From positions 1,674,001-1,738,000 of the forward strand of contig NZ_CP059275.1 in assembly GCF_013694365.1 (NCBI RefSeq): a stretch of DNA of 64,000 nucleotides, given 5' to 3'. This document shows positions 28,359 through 37,681 of the stretch, piece by piece. Under the pieces are notes generated by a model. The model saw nothing but the letters and a program-made list of their open reading frames with translations. It ran no database searches and was not told the DNA's origin. The position numbers were made by a program, and so were the translations under genes. The number at the start of each line of letters is the position of its first letter. Position 1 is the stretch's first letter. Source of the DNA: Limosilactobacillus reuteri. GTDB taxonomy: Bacteria; Bacillota; Bacilli; Lactobacillales; Lactobacillaceae.

Positions 28359-28835
28359 ATGGGAGCAAAGATACCGCCATTAGTAACCCCATTTGCACTT
28401 GTATCATTGGTACTTGCGTTGGGTGCCACCAATGTAGTAGTTAATAAAGCAACGCATACTTCTGAGGGTGCAAAAGTAACATCAGTATCAACAAGTCGCC
28501 AATTTCAGCAATCGGGTGATGAGGAAAGCAATCAATCAAGTCGGAATTCACAAAGCGATCGTGATGATAATGATGAGAGTGCAAGTAATTCATCAACTAC
28601 CCGGACAAGTAATAGCAACAATACAACGGACGATACTGGGGATACTAATCAACCTACACGGTCAGCAGGAAACACTGGCACAGAAGCATCGACAAATCGA
28701 TCAGCAAATACAAACGAAAGTACGAGTGCTAATCGAAACAGTACCTCACAATCGACTGGTACAACAACTAACAATAATACAACGACACAAGACACGACTG
28801 GTGGTAATACTACCGGAACGACTACGACTGAATAA
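28359..28835 (+). CDS. Small membrane-anchored Ser/Thr/Asn-rich protein
   Basis: This 158-residue protein has a hydrophobic N-terminal segment (about 8-28, PFALVSLVLALGATNVVV), probably a signal anchor, and then about 120 residues of low complexity dominated by Ser, Thr, Asn, Gly and Gln. No LPxTG, lipobox or enzyme domain is visible. It is likely an extracytoplasmic stalk-like protein. Function unknown. Confidence 0.65.
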   Translation: MGAKIPPLVTPFALVSLVLALGATNVVVNKATHTSEGAKVTSVSTSRQFQQSGDEESNQSSRNSQSDRDDNDESASNSSTTRTSNSNNTTDDTGDTNQPTRSAGNTGTEASTNRSANTNESTSANRNSTSQSTGTTTNNNTTTQDTTGGNTTGTTTTE

Positions 28836-29675
28836 ATGTTTAGTTTTCTTGATATGATTAACTCGTCATTGAGTTACTTTAACCTTGACGTAAAGTTAAA
28901 GAGTCGTATTTATATCATTATTGCTTTTCTGGGCGATATTTATTTAGTTTATGTTACGTTCCGACTCTTTATGAATCATGTTTGGCTACGGGCATTGTTA
29001 TATTGCTTAGCAGTGATTGGATTAACATATTTTATCTATCTTAATTTCGTCTTTTACTTTCTTGAAAAGACTTCACGATTTGATTTTATTTCACCGCGTG
29101 TCGCAAAGATTACTGGTCAAAAATTTGAGGACGGCAAAGCTAAGACGCCTCTTGATGCACAACAACGACTAGCGGCAGAATTGGCAAACCGGTCAAATGG
29201 CTTGTTTGCTAATGCCGACACGATCCCAGCAGCAGTAGCAATTGACGAACATGAACAACATAACTTACACCGTGTTGTTGACCAACTATTAATGGAAGGT
29301 GTGTTTATTAACGGCTATGATGGTCTAAGTGAAAAAGAAATCGTTGAACAGTATCAAGCAACTGAAAAACCAGTTACGGCTTTGAATTCACAATCTGTTC
29401 CGCCATACTTTGAATTAGTTCATGATGAGTTGCAACACCGTCTTGAAATCTACATCGGGATGAACCAAATGGAACGGCGCCCAGTTGGTCATATTACCAA
29501 AATCGGCCTAACCGATGTCCATACTGCTCATGATAAGTATCAATTGTATCTTGCAACAGTAGTTGTTACTGGGGGCCCGAATAAGATTGCTGGGCGAAGC
29601 GGTTCAACAATTTTAACGGAAGAAGATTATGGACTACAAGTTCAAGTAGCTTATAAACAACGAAATAATGCTTAA
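28836..29675 (+). CDS. Uncharacterised membrane protein
   Basis: This 279-residue protein has three hydrophobic segments near the N-terminus (about 20-45, 48-64, 66-85) and then a soluble domain of about 190 residues with no motif I recognise. The soluble part includes a TPLDAQQRLAAELANRSNG stretch and a GGPNKIAGRSGSTILTEEDYG end. It looks like one of the lactobacillus-specific conserved membrane families. It is followed by a clear hairpin and T-run at 29709. Confidence 0.6.
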   Translation: MFSFLDMINSSLSYFNLDVKLKSRIYIIIAFLGDIYLVYVTFRLFMNHVWLRALLYCLAVIGLTYFIYLNFVFYFLEKTSRFDFISPRVAKITGQKFEDGKAKTPLDAQQRLAAELANRSNGLFANADTIPAAVAIDEHEQHNLHRVVDQLLMEGVFINGYDGLSEKEIVEQYQATEKPVTALNSQSVPPYFELVHDELQHRLEIYIGMNQMERRPVGHITKIGLTDVHTAHDKYQLYLATVVVTGGPNKIAGRSGSTILTEEDYGLQVQVAYKQRNNA

Positions 29676-29708
29676 AAACAACCTAAGATTAGTTCAGGAA
29701 GCGAGACA

Positions 29709-29731
29709 GAAGTCACTTGTGACTTCGTTTT
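29709..29731 (+). terminator. Rho-independent terminator
   Basis: GAAGTCAC and GTGACTTC form a perfect eight-pair stem with a two-base TT loop (or seven pairs with loop CTTG), followed by GTTTTTC. Orientation fits termination of the membrane-protein gene ending at 29675. This is one of the few native intergenic pieces kept in the window. Confidence 0.65.
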
Positions 29732-29753
29732 TCGACGCGAAGCTAGCCTTTGG

Positions 29754-29871
29754 GAGCCCCCGCAAGCAACAATAGGCCTCCAATGTTCGGCTTTTTTGCC
29801 GGACGTTGGAGGCCATTGTTGTACTGCGTATTTGCTTTTTATGAAAGTAACTTAACTTATATCACAGTCCC
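29754..29871 (+). repeat. Intergenic repeat element, copy A, with long hairpin
   Basis: This 118-base element starts GAGCCCCCGCAAGCAAC and ends CACAGTCCC. A 24-pair hairpin (29767-29791 with 29798-29821, one bulged A, loop TTTTTT) fills the middle, followed by GTACTGCG, then TTTTATGAAAGTAACTT. A near-identical element lies at 33534-33649. The function is unknown; it may be an intergenic repeat family or a bidirectional terminator. Confidence 0.75.
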
Positions 29872-29876
29872 TTTTT

Positions 29877-30128
29877 ATGGCAAAAACTAAAAAACATTTA
29901 ACTAAATCCAAAGATAAAGTATTTCTTGGTGTCTTTGGGGGTATCGCTGACTACTTTGGTCTTGACGAAACCCTCGTTCGGATAATCGGAATTCTCATTT
30001 TCGTCTTTACTGGCTTTTTCCCGCTAGGAGTCTTCTACCTCTTAGCTGCCCTCGTAATGCCTGAATATAATGGCAATAAGACAAACAATGATGACAATAT
30101 CGTCGACGGTGAATTCAGAGAAAAATAA
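29877..30128 (+). CDS. PspC domain protein
   Basis: This 83-residue protein has the PspC signature: a basic N-terminus, then KVFLGVFGGIADYFGLDETLVRIIG (split near residues 14-38), a transmembrane segment (about 38-60) and a short acidic tail. PspC proteins belong to envelope-stress responses; in lactobacilli the small forms stand alone. The PspA or LiaFSR partners are not in this window. Confidence 0.88.
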   Translation: MAKTKKHLTKSKDKVFLGVFGGIADYFGLDETLVRIIGILIFVFTGFFPLGVFYLLAALVMPEYNGNKTNNDDNIVDGEFREK

Positions 30129-30665
30129 ATGCGTGTTACGAGAACTATTCGTGACTTTGAAAATGCATTGATAACGTTATTAGAGAAAAATTCTTTTGAA
30201 AGTTTGACGGTTGATCAAATTTGTAAAGAAGCATTGATGCACCGGAGCAGTTTTTATCGCTATTTTAGTGATAAGTACGATCTCTTAGAGCAAACGTTAA
30301 ATGCACAAATTAATAAATTGACGGAGAATACGGATTCTGAAGATGACATTATTAAGCAATTATTATCATACATTGATAAAAATAAAGATGTTATCCGTCA
30401 TTTAGCACCTAATAGTGCACGGAGCTCTTTGTATACCGAAATTTTAAATATTTTAAGTCAGGTTCTTTTAGAGCGGCGCAATCTTGAGACTAATGATCCA
30501 ATTGTAACGGCGCTGCAAAAGTCTGATAATCCCGAGATGCTTGCTTATGTATTGAGTGGCGCTATTATCGGGACCTTTTACTGGTGGCAAGGCAATAATT
30601 ATGATGTACCAACTGAGGACGTTATTAAGTTTGCGAGAGCAGCTACCAAGTCATTAACAAACTAA
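30129..30665 (+). CDS. TetR-family regulator
   Basis: This 178-residue TetR protein has an N-terminal HTH (FESLTVDQICKEALMHRSSFYRYF, near 22-45) and a C-terminal ligand-sensing domain of the TetR_C_8 type. It stands directly before the YhgE/Pip membrane protein, a common pairing in lactobacilli, and probably controls that gene and itself. No operator survives because the upstream region is missing. Confidence 0.87.
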   Translation: MRVTRTIRDFENALITLLEKNSFESLTVDQICKEALMHRSSFYRYFSDKYDLLEQTLNAQINKLTENTDSEDDIIKQLLSYIDKNKDVIRHLAPNSARSSLYTEILNILSQVLLERRNLETNDPIVTALQKSDNPEMLAYVLSGAIIGTFYWWQGNNYDVPTEDVIKFARAATKSLTN

Positions 30666-33533
30666 ATGTGGAGCATGATTAAAGGCGAATTTCGTCATAT
30701 TATTCATAACCGTTTACTGCTTCTATCAGTAACGGTTATTTGCTTCATACCTTTCCTATATAGTATTTTCTTCTTAAAATCAGTATGGGACCCGTATGGA
30801 AGTACACGAAACTTACCGGTTGCGGTGGTAAATAAGGACATTCCGGTTGAGTACCAAGGCCGGAAAATGGATGTCGGGAAACAGACCGTTGATGAATTGA
30901 AGAAAAATCATCAATTAAAGTGGGAATTCGTATCCGCTAAAGAAGCAAAGTATGGTATGAGCCATCGTAAGTACTATGCTGTTGTTACGATTCCTAAGGA
31001 TTTCTCTGAAAATGCAACGACTGTTTTACAAAAACATCCCAAGACGATGAAATTAAATTATCAAACTAATGGTTCTTTAAACTACATTGGACAGGTAATT
31101 GTCCAAACTGGGATGACACGGCTAAATGAAAAAATTCGTGCCCAAGTTACTAACGCTTACGCAACGGTAATGTTTAAGCAATTGCATGTTGTAGGTAAGG
31201 GGATGAACAAGGCCGCTGATGGTGCCCAACAAATTGGTACTGGAATGGTGACCTTAAGTGATGGTGTAAATCGTTATGTTGCCGGAGTTTCCCAAGTAAA
31301 TAACGGGGTTCAAACCTTGCGTGTTAGTGTTGCACCATTAGCTTCTGGTGCTCAACAACTTGCTACCGGGAGCCAAACCTTAGCAAATGGTATCATGCAA
31401 TATACTGGTGGGGTTAGTCTCCTCGGCAATGGTGTTGGTCAATTAATGGCTAATTCCGGTGCACTAAATTCCGGTGCCAACCAGTTGAGCAGTGGCTTAA
31501 GCACTTTAATGGCTAACTCTGGTGCGTTAAATTCTGGTGCTAGTCAGTTGAATGCTGGGTTAAATACTTTAATGGCTAACTCGGGTACATTGAGCTCCGG
31601 TGCTAACCAATTAAGCAGTGGTTTGAATACGTTAAGTGGTAATTCAGAGAACTTAAGGAACGGTTCTGGTCAACTAGCATCCGGTGCTAATCAGTTGAAT
31701 TCAACCGTTAACAGTCAATTAGGAAACATTAACTTTAACGGGATTATGGGGGCCATGGATCAAGCACAAAATCTTCAGCAAGGACTAGGTCAACTCCAGA
31801 CCGGTTTGGCAACTGCCAAGAATGCTCTTGCTGGTGTTCAAAGTAGTGCTGCTAGTCTTCAACAAGCTTCGGGAGCATTATCTGGTGCTGCCGGTGCTGG
31901 TGACAAGCTTAAAGGTATTGCAACTAACGATGGTCAAATTGCTGGATTAGCACAACAAATTCTTAGTGATGATAAAGCTAGTGATCAATCTAAGAAGGCC
32001 GCTCAACAAATTGTACAAAATGCTAGTGCTAACGTTGCTGCTATTCAAGGATTAAGTGGAACTCTTGGTCAATTAAACAATCTTCAAGGAAGCTTGAGTG
32101 GTATGCAGCAACAATTAGGTCAGCTCTCACAAATGTCTGCTGTGTTAGATAATGCAGATGGGACTATTCGTCAAGCTAACTCATTATTAGCAACCTTAAA
32201 TGGCTATAAAGGTACCCTAGCGGCAATGCCAGGAGCTGTTGATCAACTTAAACAAGCAACAAGTCGGATTTCTTCTGGAGCAAGCACGCTTAATAGTGGT
32301 GTAAACCAATACACTAATGGTGTTGATAGTGCTGCTGCCGGTGCTGGTACGCTTAATTCAGGAATTGGTCAATATACAGCTGGGGTTGCTCAAGCTGGAG
32401 CCGGTGCTAATCAACTAGCTAGCGGAATCGGTCAATACACAGCTGGGGTCGCCCAAGCTGGAGCCGGAGCTGGTCAATTGGCTAGCGGAATCGGTCAATA
32501 TACAGCCGGAGTTGGCCAATTGGGTAACGGAATTGCCCAGCTTAACGCTAATAGCGGGGCCTTGAATTCTGGTGCAGCTCAATTAGCTGGTGCGCTTGGT
32601 CAACTAAACGGTCAAGTTCCTGCTCTTATTGCTGGTGTAAACCAATTAGCTGCCGGAACTCAACAACTTCAAGATAATTCTCCTGCTCTTATTTCAGGAA
32701 TTGCGCGGTTGAATGCTGGTGCTTCTCAACTGGCTACATCGCTTGCAGGTGGTGCAAAGCAAATCAACGGTATTAAGACTTCACCACGGACTGCCAAGAT
32801 GTTTGCAGAACCAACTGCTCTTAAGCACACGGATTACAGTTATGTACCAAACTATGGTCACGCCTTAGCACCATACGTTCTATCATTAGCAATCTATGTT
32901 GGGGCACTTGTATTTAACTTTGTTTACCCAATTCGTCGGGTTGCTGAATTTGGTAAAGCTCCAATCGCTTGGTGGGCAAGTAAGGTAACAGTTGGATCAC
33001 TGGTAGTAACTGCAATGGCAATCGCGGAAGATGCAATTATGATGGCTTGTGGACTTACAGTTATTCACCCAGTTGCATTCTTTGCGACAACCATATGCTT
33101 TGGGTTAGCTTCAATGGCAATTGTTATGTTCCTTTCAATGCTCTTTGATAACCCCGGTCGATTCTTCGCCATGGTTCTCTTAATGCTCCAATTAGGTGGA
33201 TCTGGTGGTACCTTCCCAATGGAAATTACGATGAAGTTCTATAATGTAATTCACTGGTACTTACCGATGACTTACTCAATCTTAGGACTCCGTGATTCAA
33301 TTTCTGGTGGTTTGGGAGCACATTACACGATGTTCTGTAACACTGTTCTGATCGTAATCGCAATTGTCTTCTATGCATTGTTATTAGTCGGCATGATTTG
33401 GTTACAACACCATCACTATGCTGGTCGCTCAGAATTGGATAATAACCAAGAACTACTTGGACCAGAAGGCGATTATGACGGCATGCACCTTCAACAACGT
33501 CGCCCAAACCAAGGAGACAACGGTGAACAATAA
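30666..33533 (+). CDS. YhgE/Pip family large membrane protein
   Basis: This 955-residue protein has one N-terminal membrane helix (about 15-37), a YhgE/Pip extracytoplasmic region, a very long central stretch (about 175-720) of repeated 7- to 11-residue units, and five or six C-terminal helices (about 735-930) of the ABC-2 type. The repeats follow a pattern like SGANQLSSGLNTLMAN and predict an extended coiled coil or beta-structured stalk. Relatives include phage infection protein Pip and ESX-linked proteins of Gram-positives. It probably acts in envelope transport or as a surface receptor; the substrate is unknown. Confidence 0.88.
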   Translation: MWSMIKGEFRHIIHNRLLLLSVTVICFIPFLYSIFFLKSVWDPYGSTRNLPVAVVNKDIPVEYQGRKMDVGKQTVDELKKNHQLKWEFVSAKEAKYGMSHRKYYAVVTIPKDFSENATTVLQKHPKTMKLNYQTNGSLNYIGQVIVQTGMTRLNEKIRAQVTNAYATVMFKQLHVVGKGMNKAADGAQQIGTGMVTLSDGVNRYVAGVSQVNNGVQTLRVSVAPLASGAQQLATGSQTLANGIMQYTGGVSLLGNGVGQLMANSGALNSGANQLSSGLSTLMANSGALNSGASQLNAGLNTLMANSGTLSSGANQLSSGLNTLSGNSENLRNGSGQLASGANQLNSTVNSQLGNINFNGIMGAMDQAQNLQQGLGQLQTGLATAKNALAGVQSSAASLQQASGALSGAAGAGDKLKGIATNDGQIAGLAQQILSDDKASDQSKKAAQQIVQNASANVAAIQGLSGTLGQLNNLQGSLSGMQQQLGQLSQMSAVLDNADGTIRQANSLLATLNGYKGTLAAMPGAVDQLKQATSRISSGASTLNSGVNQYTNGVDSAAAGAGTLNSGIGQYTAGVAQAGAGANQLASGIGQYTAGVAQAGAGAGQLASGIGQYTAGVGQLGNGIAQLNANSGALNSGAAQLAGALGQLNGQVPALIAGVNQLAAGTQQLQDNSPALISGIARLNAGASQLATSLAGGAKQINGIKTSPRTAKMFAEPTALKHTDYSYVPNYGHALAPYVLSLAIYVGALVFNFVYPIRRVAEFGKAPIAWWASKVTVGSLVVTAMAIAEDAIMMACGLTVIHPVAFFATTICFGLASMAIVMFLSMLFDNPGRFFAMVLLMLQLGGSGGTFPMEITMKFYNVIHWYLPMTYSILGLRDSISGGLGAHYTMFCNTVLIVIAIVFYALLLVGMIWLQHHHYAGRSELDNNQELLGPEGDYDGMHLQQRRPNQGDNGEQ

Positions 33534-33649
33534 GAGCCCCCGCAAGCAACAGTAGGCCTCCAACGTTCGGTTTTACCGGGCGTTGGAGGCCATTGTTGTA
33601 CTGCGCCATTTGTCTTTTATGAAAGTAACTTGGCTTAAGTCACAGACCC
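33534..33649 (+). repeat. Intergenic repeat element, copy B, with long hairpin
   Basis: This 116-base element is nearly the same as 29754-29871. It starts GAGCCCCCGCAAGCAAC right after the YhgE stop and ends CACAGACCC. The hairpin is 33547-33570 with 33576-33598. Compared with copy A, a T-G pair has become C-G and an A-T has become G-T, which keeps the stem, so the structure rather than the exact sequence seems to be conserved. Confidence 0.75.
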
Positions 33650-33670
33650 ATGAAAGGAATGGGAAAACTG

Positions 33671-34663
33671 ATGAAATTAATAATGTATAGCGTTCGTGAC
33701 GCTGAAAAGCCTTATATTGAAGCATGGGCAAAGAAGACAGACAATGATGTCAAGATGGTTACTGAACCATTAAATGCTAATACAGTTAAGCTTGCTGAGG
33801 GATATGATGGAATTTCCTTACAGCAAACAACAAAACTTGGGGATAAACAACTGTATGAACAATTAGCAGCCATGGGAATAAAGCAATTAGCTGCTCGAAT
33901 GGTTGGGGTTGATATTTTTGATTTAGATGCATGTAAAGCAAATGGCATCATTGTAACGAATGTCCCTATTTATTCACCACGGGCAATCGCAGAAATGGGT
34001 GTCACACAGGCGATGTACTTGTTACGACGGATTGGTGAATTCGAACAACGCATGAGCCATGGCGACTTTCGGTGGAGCGATGACTTGATCAGTAATGAAA
34101 TTTACAATTTAACCGTGGGAATTGTTGGCCTTGGTAATATTGGTGGGGCCACTGCTCAGATTTATAAAGCATTAGGCGCAAAAGTCCTTGCATATGATCC
34201 ATCATACAATGTCGAATATGAACCATACGTTGAATATACCGATTTCGATACTGTTGTTAAGAATGCGGATATTTTATCATTGCATACACCGTTGTTACCA
34301 AGTACCGAAAACATGATTGCAGCACCACAATTTAAGATGATGAAAGACAATGCTTACTTGATTAACATGGCTCGTGGAAAACTGGTAAATACCGCGGACT
34401 TAATTTCAGCATTGGAAAATAAAGAAATTGCGGGTGCTGGCCTAGATACATTAGCTGACGAAACTTCTTTCTTTGGGAAGCAAGTTTCATCAGATCAAAT
34501 TCCAGATGATTACAAGAAGCTAGCTGCAATGCCAAATGTTCTTGTTACTCCCCATGTTGCATTTTTGACTGAAACATCTATACGGAATATGGTTGAAATT
34601 AGTTTGAATGATGCTGTAACAATTCTAGAAGGTAAGCATTCACGTAATGAAATTAGAATGTAA
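33671..34663 (+). CDS. ldhD: D-lactate dehydrogenase (D-2-hydroxyacid dehydrogenase)
   Basis: From ATG 33671 the enzyme has 330 residues, the usual D-LDH length; an ATG at 33650 would add seven, but AAAGGA at 33653-33658 looks like a ribosome-binding site for 33671. The NAD fold has GIVGLGNIGGATAQ near residue 150, and the catalytic Arg/Glu/His set is suggested by NMARGKLVNT, the following acidic segment and TPHVAFLTE near 295. It reduces pyruvate to D-lactate in fermentation. Confidence 0.92.
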   Translation: MKLIMYSVRDAEKPYIEAWAKKTDNDVKMVTEPLNANTVKLAEGYDGISLQQTTKLGDKQLYEQLAAMGIKQLAARMVGVDIFDLDACKANGIIVTNVPIYSPRAIAEMGVTQAMYLLRRIGEFEQRMSHGDFRWSDDLISNEIYNLTVGIVGLGNIGGATAQIYKALGAKVLAYDPSYNVEYEPYVEYTDFDTVVKNADILSLHTPLLPSTENMIAAPQFKMMKDNAYLINMARGKLVNTADLISALENKEIAGAGLDTLADETSFFGKQVSSDQIPDDYKKLAAMPNVLVTPHVAFLTETSIRNMVEISLNDAVTILEGKHSRNEIRM

Positions 34664-34846
34664 ATGGCTAGCGATAAGCACGGAATAAAAGATAAGATAG
34701 CAGGGAAACTAAAAGAAACTGAAGGCAAAGTAACTAATGATAAGACTCGTGAAGGAGAAGGAAAACTTCAGAAACTTAAAGGAAAAGTAAAAGATGAGGT
34801 TAATGATCTTAAAGAGTCAATAAAAGGAAATAAAAAGGAGGGCTGA
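34664..34846 (+). CDS. CsbD family stress protein
   Basis: This 60-residue, highly charged helical protein has the CsbD signature: KDKIAGKLKETEGKVTNDKT (about 8-27). CsbD-like proteins are general-stress proteins of unknown mechanism. The end of this gene carries AAAAAGGAGGGC, a ribosome-binding site for the next gene, whose ATG follows the TGA directly, so these two are natively adjacent. Confidence 0.87.
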   Translation: MASDKHGIKDKIAGKLKETEGKVTNDKTREGEGKLQKLKGKVKDEVNDLKESIKGNKKEG

Positions 34847-35098
34847 ATGTACTGGATTTGGGTTTTAATTGTTGGTGGATTAATTGGTTTAGCTGCTGGT
34901 GCGTTAACCCGTCGTGGCGGATCGATGGGAGTGATCAGTAATATTGTTGCTGGACTAGTAGGATCAGCAATCGGTGAAGCAGTATTAGGCGCATGGGGAC
35001 CGCAAGTAGCTGGGATGGCAATTGTTCCATCAATTATTGGAGCAGTAATCTTAGTAATGATCGTCTCCTTGATTTTCGGAGTAAAAGCAGAGAGATAG
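34847..35098 (+). CDS. GlsB/YeaQ/YmgE family membrane protein
   Basis: This 83-residue protein has three hydrophobic, glycine-rich segments (GGLIGLAAGALTRRGG; NIVAGLVGSAIGEAVLG; a last helix near 55-78) typical of transglycosylase-associated stress proteins of the GlsB group. A strong ribosome-binding site lies in the end of the CsbD gene. The pair is probably induced together in envelope or general stress. Confidence 0.88.
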   Translation: MYWIWVLIVGGLIGLAAGALTRRGGSMGVISNIVAGLVGSAIGEAVLGAWGPQVAGMAIVPSIIGAVILVMIVSLIFGVKAER

Positions 35099-36376
35099 AT
35101 GGAGACTAACATACAAACTCTAGAACCAGTAATTATTACTGGATTAAATACTGGTCAAGAAGACTTTGACTACTCAATGGTTGAACTGGCTGAATTAGCA
35201 CAAGCAAATCACATGGAAGTTATCGATCGGATTGATCAAGTCATCGATCGCCCTAATCCCGCTACCTACTTTGGAAAGGGGAAAGTAGACGAAATTCGCG
35301 ATGTGGCTGATGCTAATCACGTTCCTACTATCATTACCAATGATGAATTATCACCAAGTCAATTACGTAATCTTGAAGAAGGAACCGGATGTCGTATTCT
35401 AGACCGAACCGCTCTTATTTTAGAGATTTTCGCAACCCGTGCGCAATCTAAAGAAGCCAAACTCCAAGTACAAATTGCGGAACTGCAATATCGCTTACCA
35501 CGATTGCAAACTAGTGCAAGTGAGCGGTTAGACCAGCAAACCGGTGGAGGAAGCGGCTTTACTAACCGGGGTGCCGGGGAAACCAAACTTGAAATGGATC
35601 GGCGAACTATCCAACATCAAATTTCCCACCTTCGTCAAGAACTGGCTGCTATTGCTAAATCTGAACAAACCAAGCGAAAACAACGAGTAAAGAGTGCAAT
35701 TCCCACAGCTGCTCTTGTCGGCTATACCAATGCTGGTAAATCCACGATTATGAATGGCCTAGTAAGAAAATATGGAGCTGCTGAAGAAAAAACTGTTTTT
35801 GAAAAGAATATGTTATTTGCCACCCTTGATACAAGTGTCCGGCAACTAACACTTCCAGATCAAAAACGCTTCTTACTCAGTGACACGGTCGGTTTTGTCA
35901 GCAAGTTGCCTACTCACCTTGTTGAATCATTTAAATCAACACTTGCAGAAGCCGCTAATGCTGACTTACTAATCCAAGTTATTGATTATTCTGATCCACA
36001 TTACAAGGAAATGATGGAAACAACTAACGAGACTTTAAAACAGATTGGAATTAATGATATTCCAATGATCAATGTGTTTAATAAAGCAGATAAAACTGAG
36101 ATTGAATTCCCTATTCTTGAAGGTGACGATCAAGTTGTAATTTCAGCTAAACAAGATACTTCATTAGACCTTCTTGTTGATGTTATTAAGAAACACTTAT
36201 TTAAGGACTATGTCACCACTACTCTTCTTATTCCATTTACTGATGGTCACGTTGTTTCTTACCTTAATGAACACACTAATATTTTAGATACTACCTATGA
36301 AAGTGATGGGACATTATTAACGGTAGAAATGTCAGTTCAAGATTATCAACGGTTTGGAAAATATGAGAAAAACTAA
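35099..36376 (+). CDS. hflX: Ribosome-associated GTPase HflX
   Basis: This 425-residue protein has the HflX N-terminal domain (PATYFGKGKVDEI near residue 55), a coiled linker, and a G domain with GYTNAGKST (about 210-218), DTVGFVSKLP and NKAD (near 320). HflX splits stalled 70S ribosomes in heat and antibiotic stress. Complete. Confidence 0.94.
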   Translation: METNIQTLEPVIITGLNTGQEDFDYSMVELAELAQANHMEVIDRIDQVIDRPNPATYFGKGKVDEIRDVADANHVPTIITNDELSPSQLRNLEEGTGCRILDRTALILEIFATRAQSKEAKLQVQIAELQYRLPRLQTSASERLDQQTGGGSGFTNRGAGETKLEMDRRTIQHQISHLRQELAAIAKSEQTKRKQRVKSAIPTAALVGYTNAGKSTIMNGLVRKYGAAEEKTVFEKNMLFATLDTSVRQLTLPDQKRFLLSDTVGFVSKLPTHLVESFKSTLAEAANADLLIQVIDYSDPHYKEMMETTNETLKQIGINDIPMINVFNKADKTEIEFPILEGDDQVVISAKQDTSLDLLVDVIKKHLFKDYVTTTLLIPFTDGHVVSYLNEHTNILDTTYESDGTLLTVEMSVQDYQRFGKYEKN

Positions 36377-37030
36377 ATGGCAATCAACGTTTATTTTGTA
36401 CGCCACGGACAAACCTATCTTAATCTCTACAATCGGATGCAAGGTTGGGCTGATGGTCCGCTAACGCCAAAGGGTGAAGAAGACGCTAAACGAGTAGGAC
36501 GGGCGCTTGCTCCTATTCAATTTGATTATGTATTTTGCAGCGACCTCGCACGAACAGTTTCAACTACCCGTTTCTTGCTTGCTGAACATCCTGGTAATAA
36601 TCCAACGCCAATTCCAGAGCCAGCGTTTCGGGAAGAATTCTTTGGCTACTTTGAAGGAGAAGATGGCCAACATTTTGCTGACTTTCTTGGCGGCCCAGAT
36701 GGTTATCATAGCTTTGCAGAAATGGTTGCCGGTTGGGGTCCAGACAAATTAAAAGATAAGATTGCAGCCGCGGATAATTATGGTACTGCTGAAGACCATG
36801 TTGCTTTCTGGAAGCGGGTAGATAAAGGTTTTGACCGTTTACGAGCATTGCCAGACGGATCAGAAGTACTAGTAGTTTCACACGGAGCCACTATTCGTTC
36901 AATCGTCCAACGCTATTCTGACGCTTACGATCCAGGCGATTCACCACGTAACGGAAGCATCACTAAGCTAACTTTAGATAAGAATAATACTACTGTTGAT
37001 TTTTATAACAAACTTGAATTACCAGAATAA
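36377..37030 (+). CDS. Histidine phosphatase family protein
   Basis: This 217-residue protein has the RHG motif YFVRHGQTYLNLYNRMQGWAD cut near residues 6-26 with the phosphohistidine, and a second histidine in VVSHGATIRSIV near residue 168. It resembles GpmB-like cofactor-independent family members that act on phosphorylated sugars or other small phosphoesters; the classical phosphoglycerate mutase role is less likely. The substrate is not determined. Confidence 0.85.
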   Translation: MAINVYFVRHGQTYLNLYNRMQGWADGPLTPKGEEDAKRVGRALAPIQFDYVFCSDLARTVSTTRFLLAEHPGNNPTPIPEPAFREEFFGYFEGEDGQHFADFLGGPDGYHSFAEMVAGWGPDKLKDKIAAADNYGTAEDHVAFWKRVDKGFDRLRALPDGSEVLVVSHGATIRSIVQRYSDAYDPGDSPRNGSITKLTLDKNNTTVDFYNKLELPE

Positions 37031-37681
37031 ATGAGCCATATCTTTTATCTTCTAACTCATATTGCGGAAACAATTATTCCCATGTTTGAGTGGATGGGCG
37101 CTTGGAGCTATGTTCTCCTTTTTATCCTAATTTTTATGGAAACTGGATTAGTGATTTTCCCATGGCTTCCTGGTGAATCGCTTGTCTTTTTAACTTGTTC
37201 TTTTATCGCTTTTAACCCGATCTTAAAAATGGAAATTGTCATCCCCGTCTTCTTTTTTGCGGCGCTAATTGGTGATACAGTTAATTATTATATTGGCCAT
37301 TTTCTTTCTCATTGGCAATGGCTCCAAAAAAGAATGGCCGGTCCCTGTTTTGAGAAAGCACAAGAATTTTTAACACAGCATGGGATCAAAGCTGTTGCAT
37401 TAGGGCGATTTGTACCACTTATTCGTACCTTTGTTCCCTTAATTGCTGGAACAATGCAGTTTCCGTTTCACCGTTTCACAATTGGTAATATTATTGGCGT
37501 TACATTATGGGTAGCGATTGGTGCTGGATGTGGATATTACTTTGGAACAATTCCGTTTGTTCGTCAGCACTTCTCACTTATCATCTTAGCATTTGTTGTG
37601 TGTTCACTGTTAGGAGTTGGCTTGTTAGCACTTATCAAAGCGATTCGTCAACGAATTATTAAACGAAACCGAATGCTATAA
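37031..37681 (+). CDS. dedA: DedA family membrane protein
   Basis: This 216-residue protein has about five helices and the DedA/SNARE-associated signature: FMETGLVIFPWLPGES (35-50), GDTVNYYIGHF near 80 and GRFVPLIRTFVPLIAG near 120. DedA-family proteins flip undecaprenyl phosphate or phosphatidylethanolamine and support membrane homeostasis. Full length. Confidence 0.9.
   Translation: MSHIFYLLTHIAETIIPMFEWMGAWSYVLLFILIFMETGLVIFPWLPGESLVFLTCSFIAFNPILKMEIVIPVFFFAALIGDTVNYYIGHFLSHWQWLQKRMAGPCFEKAQEFLTQHGIKAVALGRFVPLIRTFVPLIAGTMQFPFHRFTIGNIIGVTLWVAIGAGCGYYFGTIPFVRQHFSLIILAFVVCSLLGVGLLALIKAIRQRIIKRNRML

Noticed and set aside
33226..33609. Minus-strand frame of 127 codons over the end of YhgE
   Set aside because: It is antisense to a well-supported gene and crosses a repeat hairpin; no protein family features.
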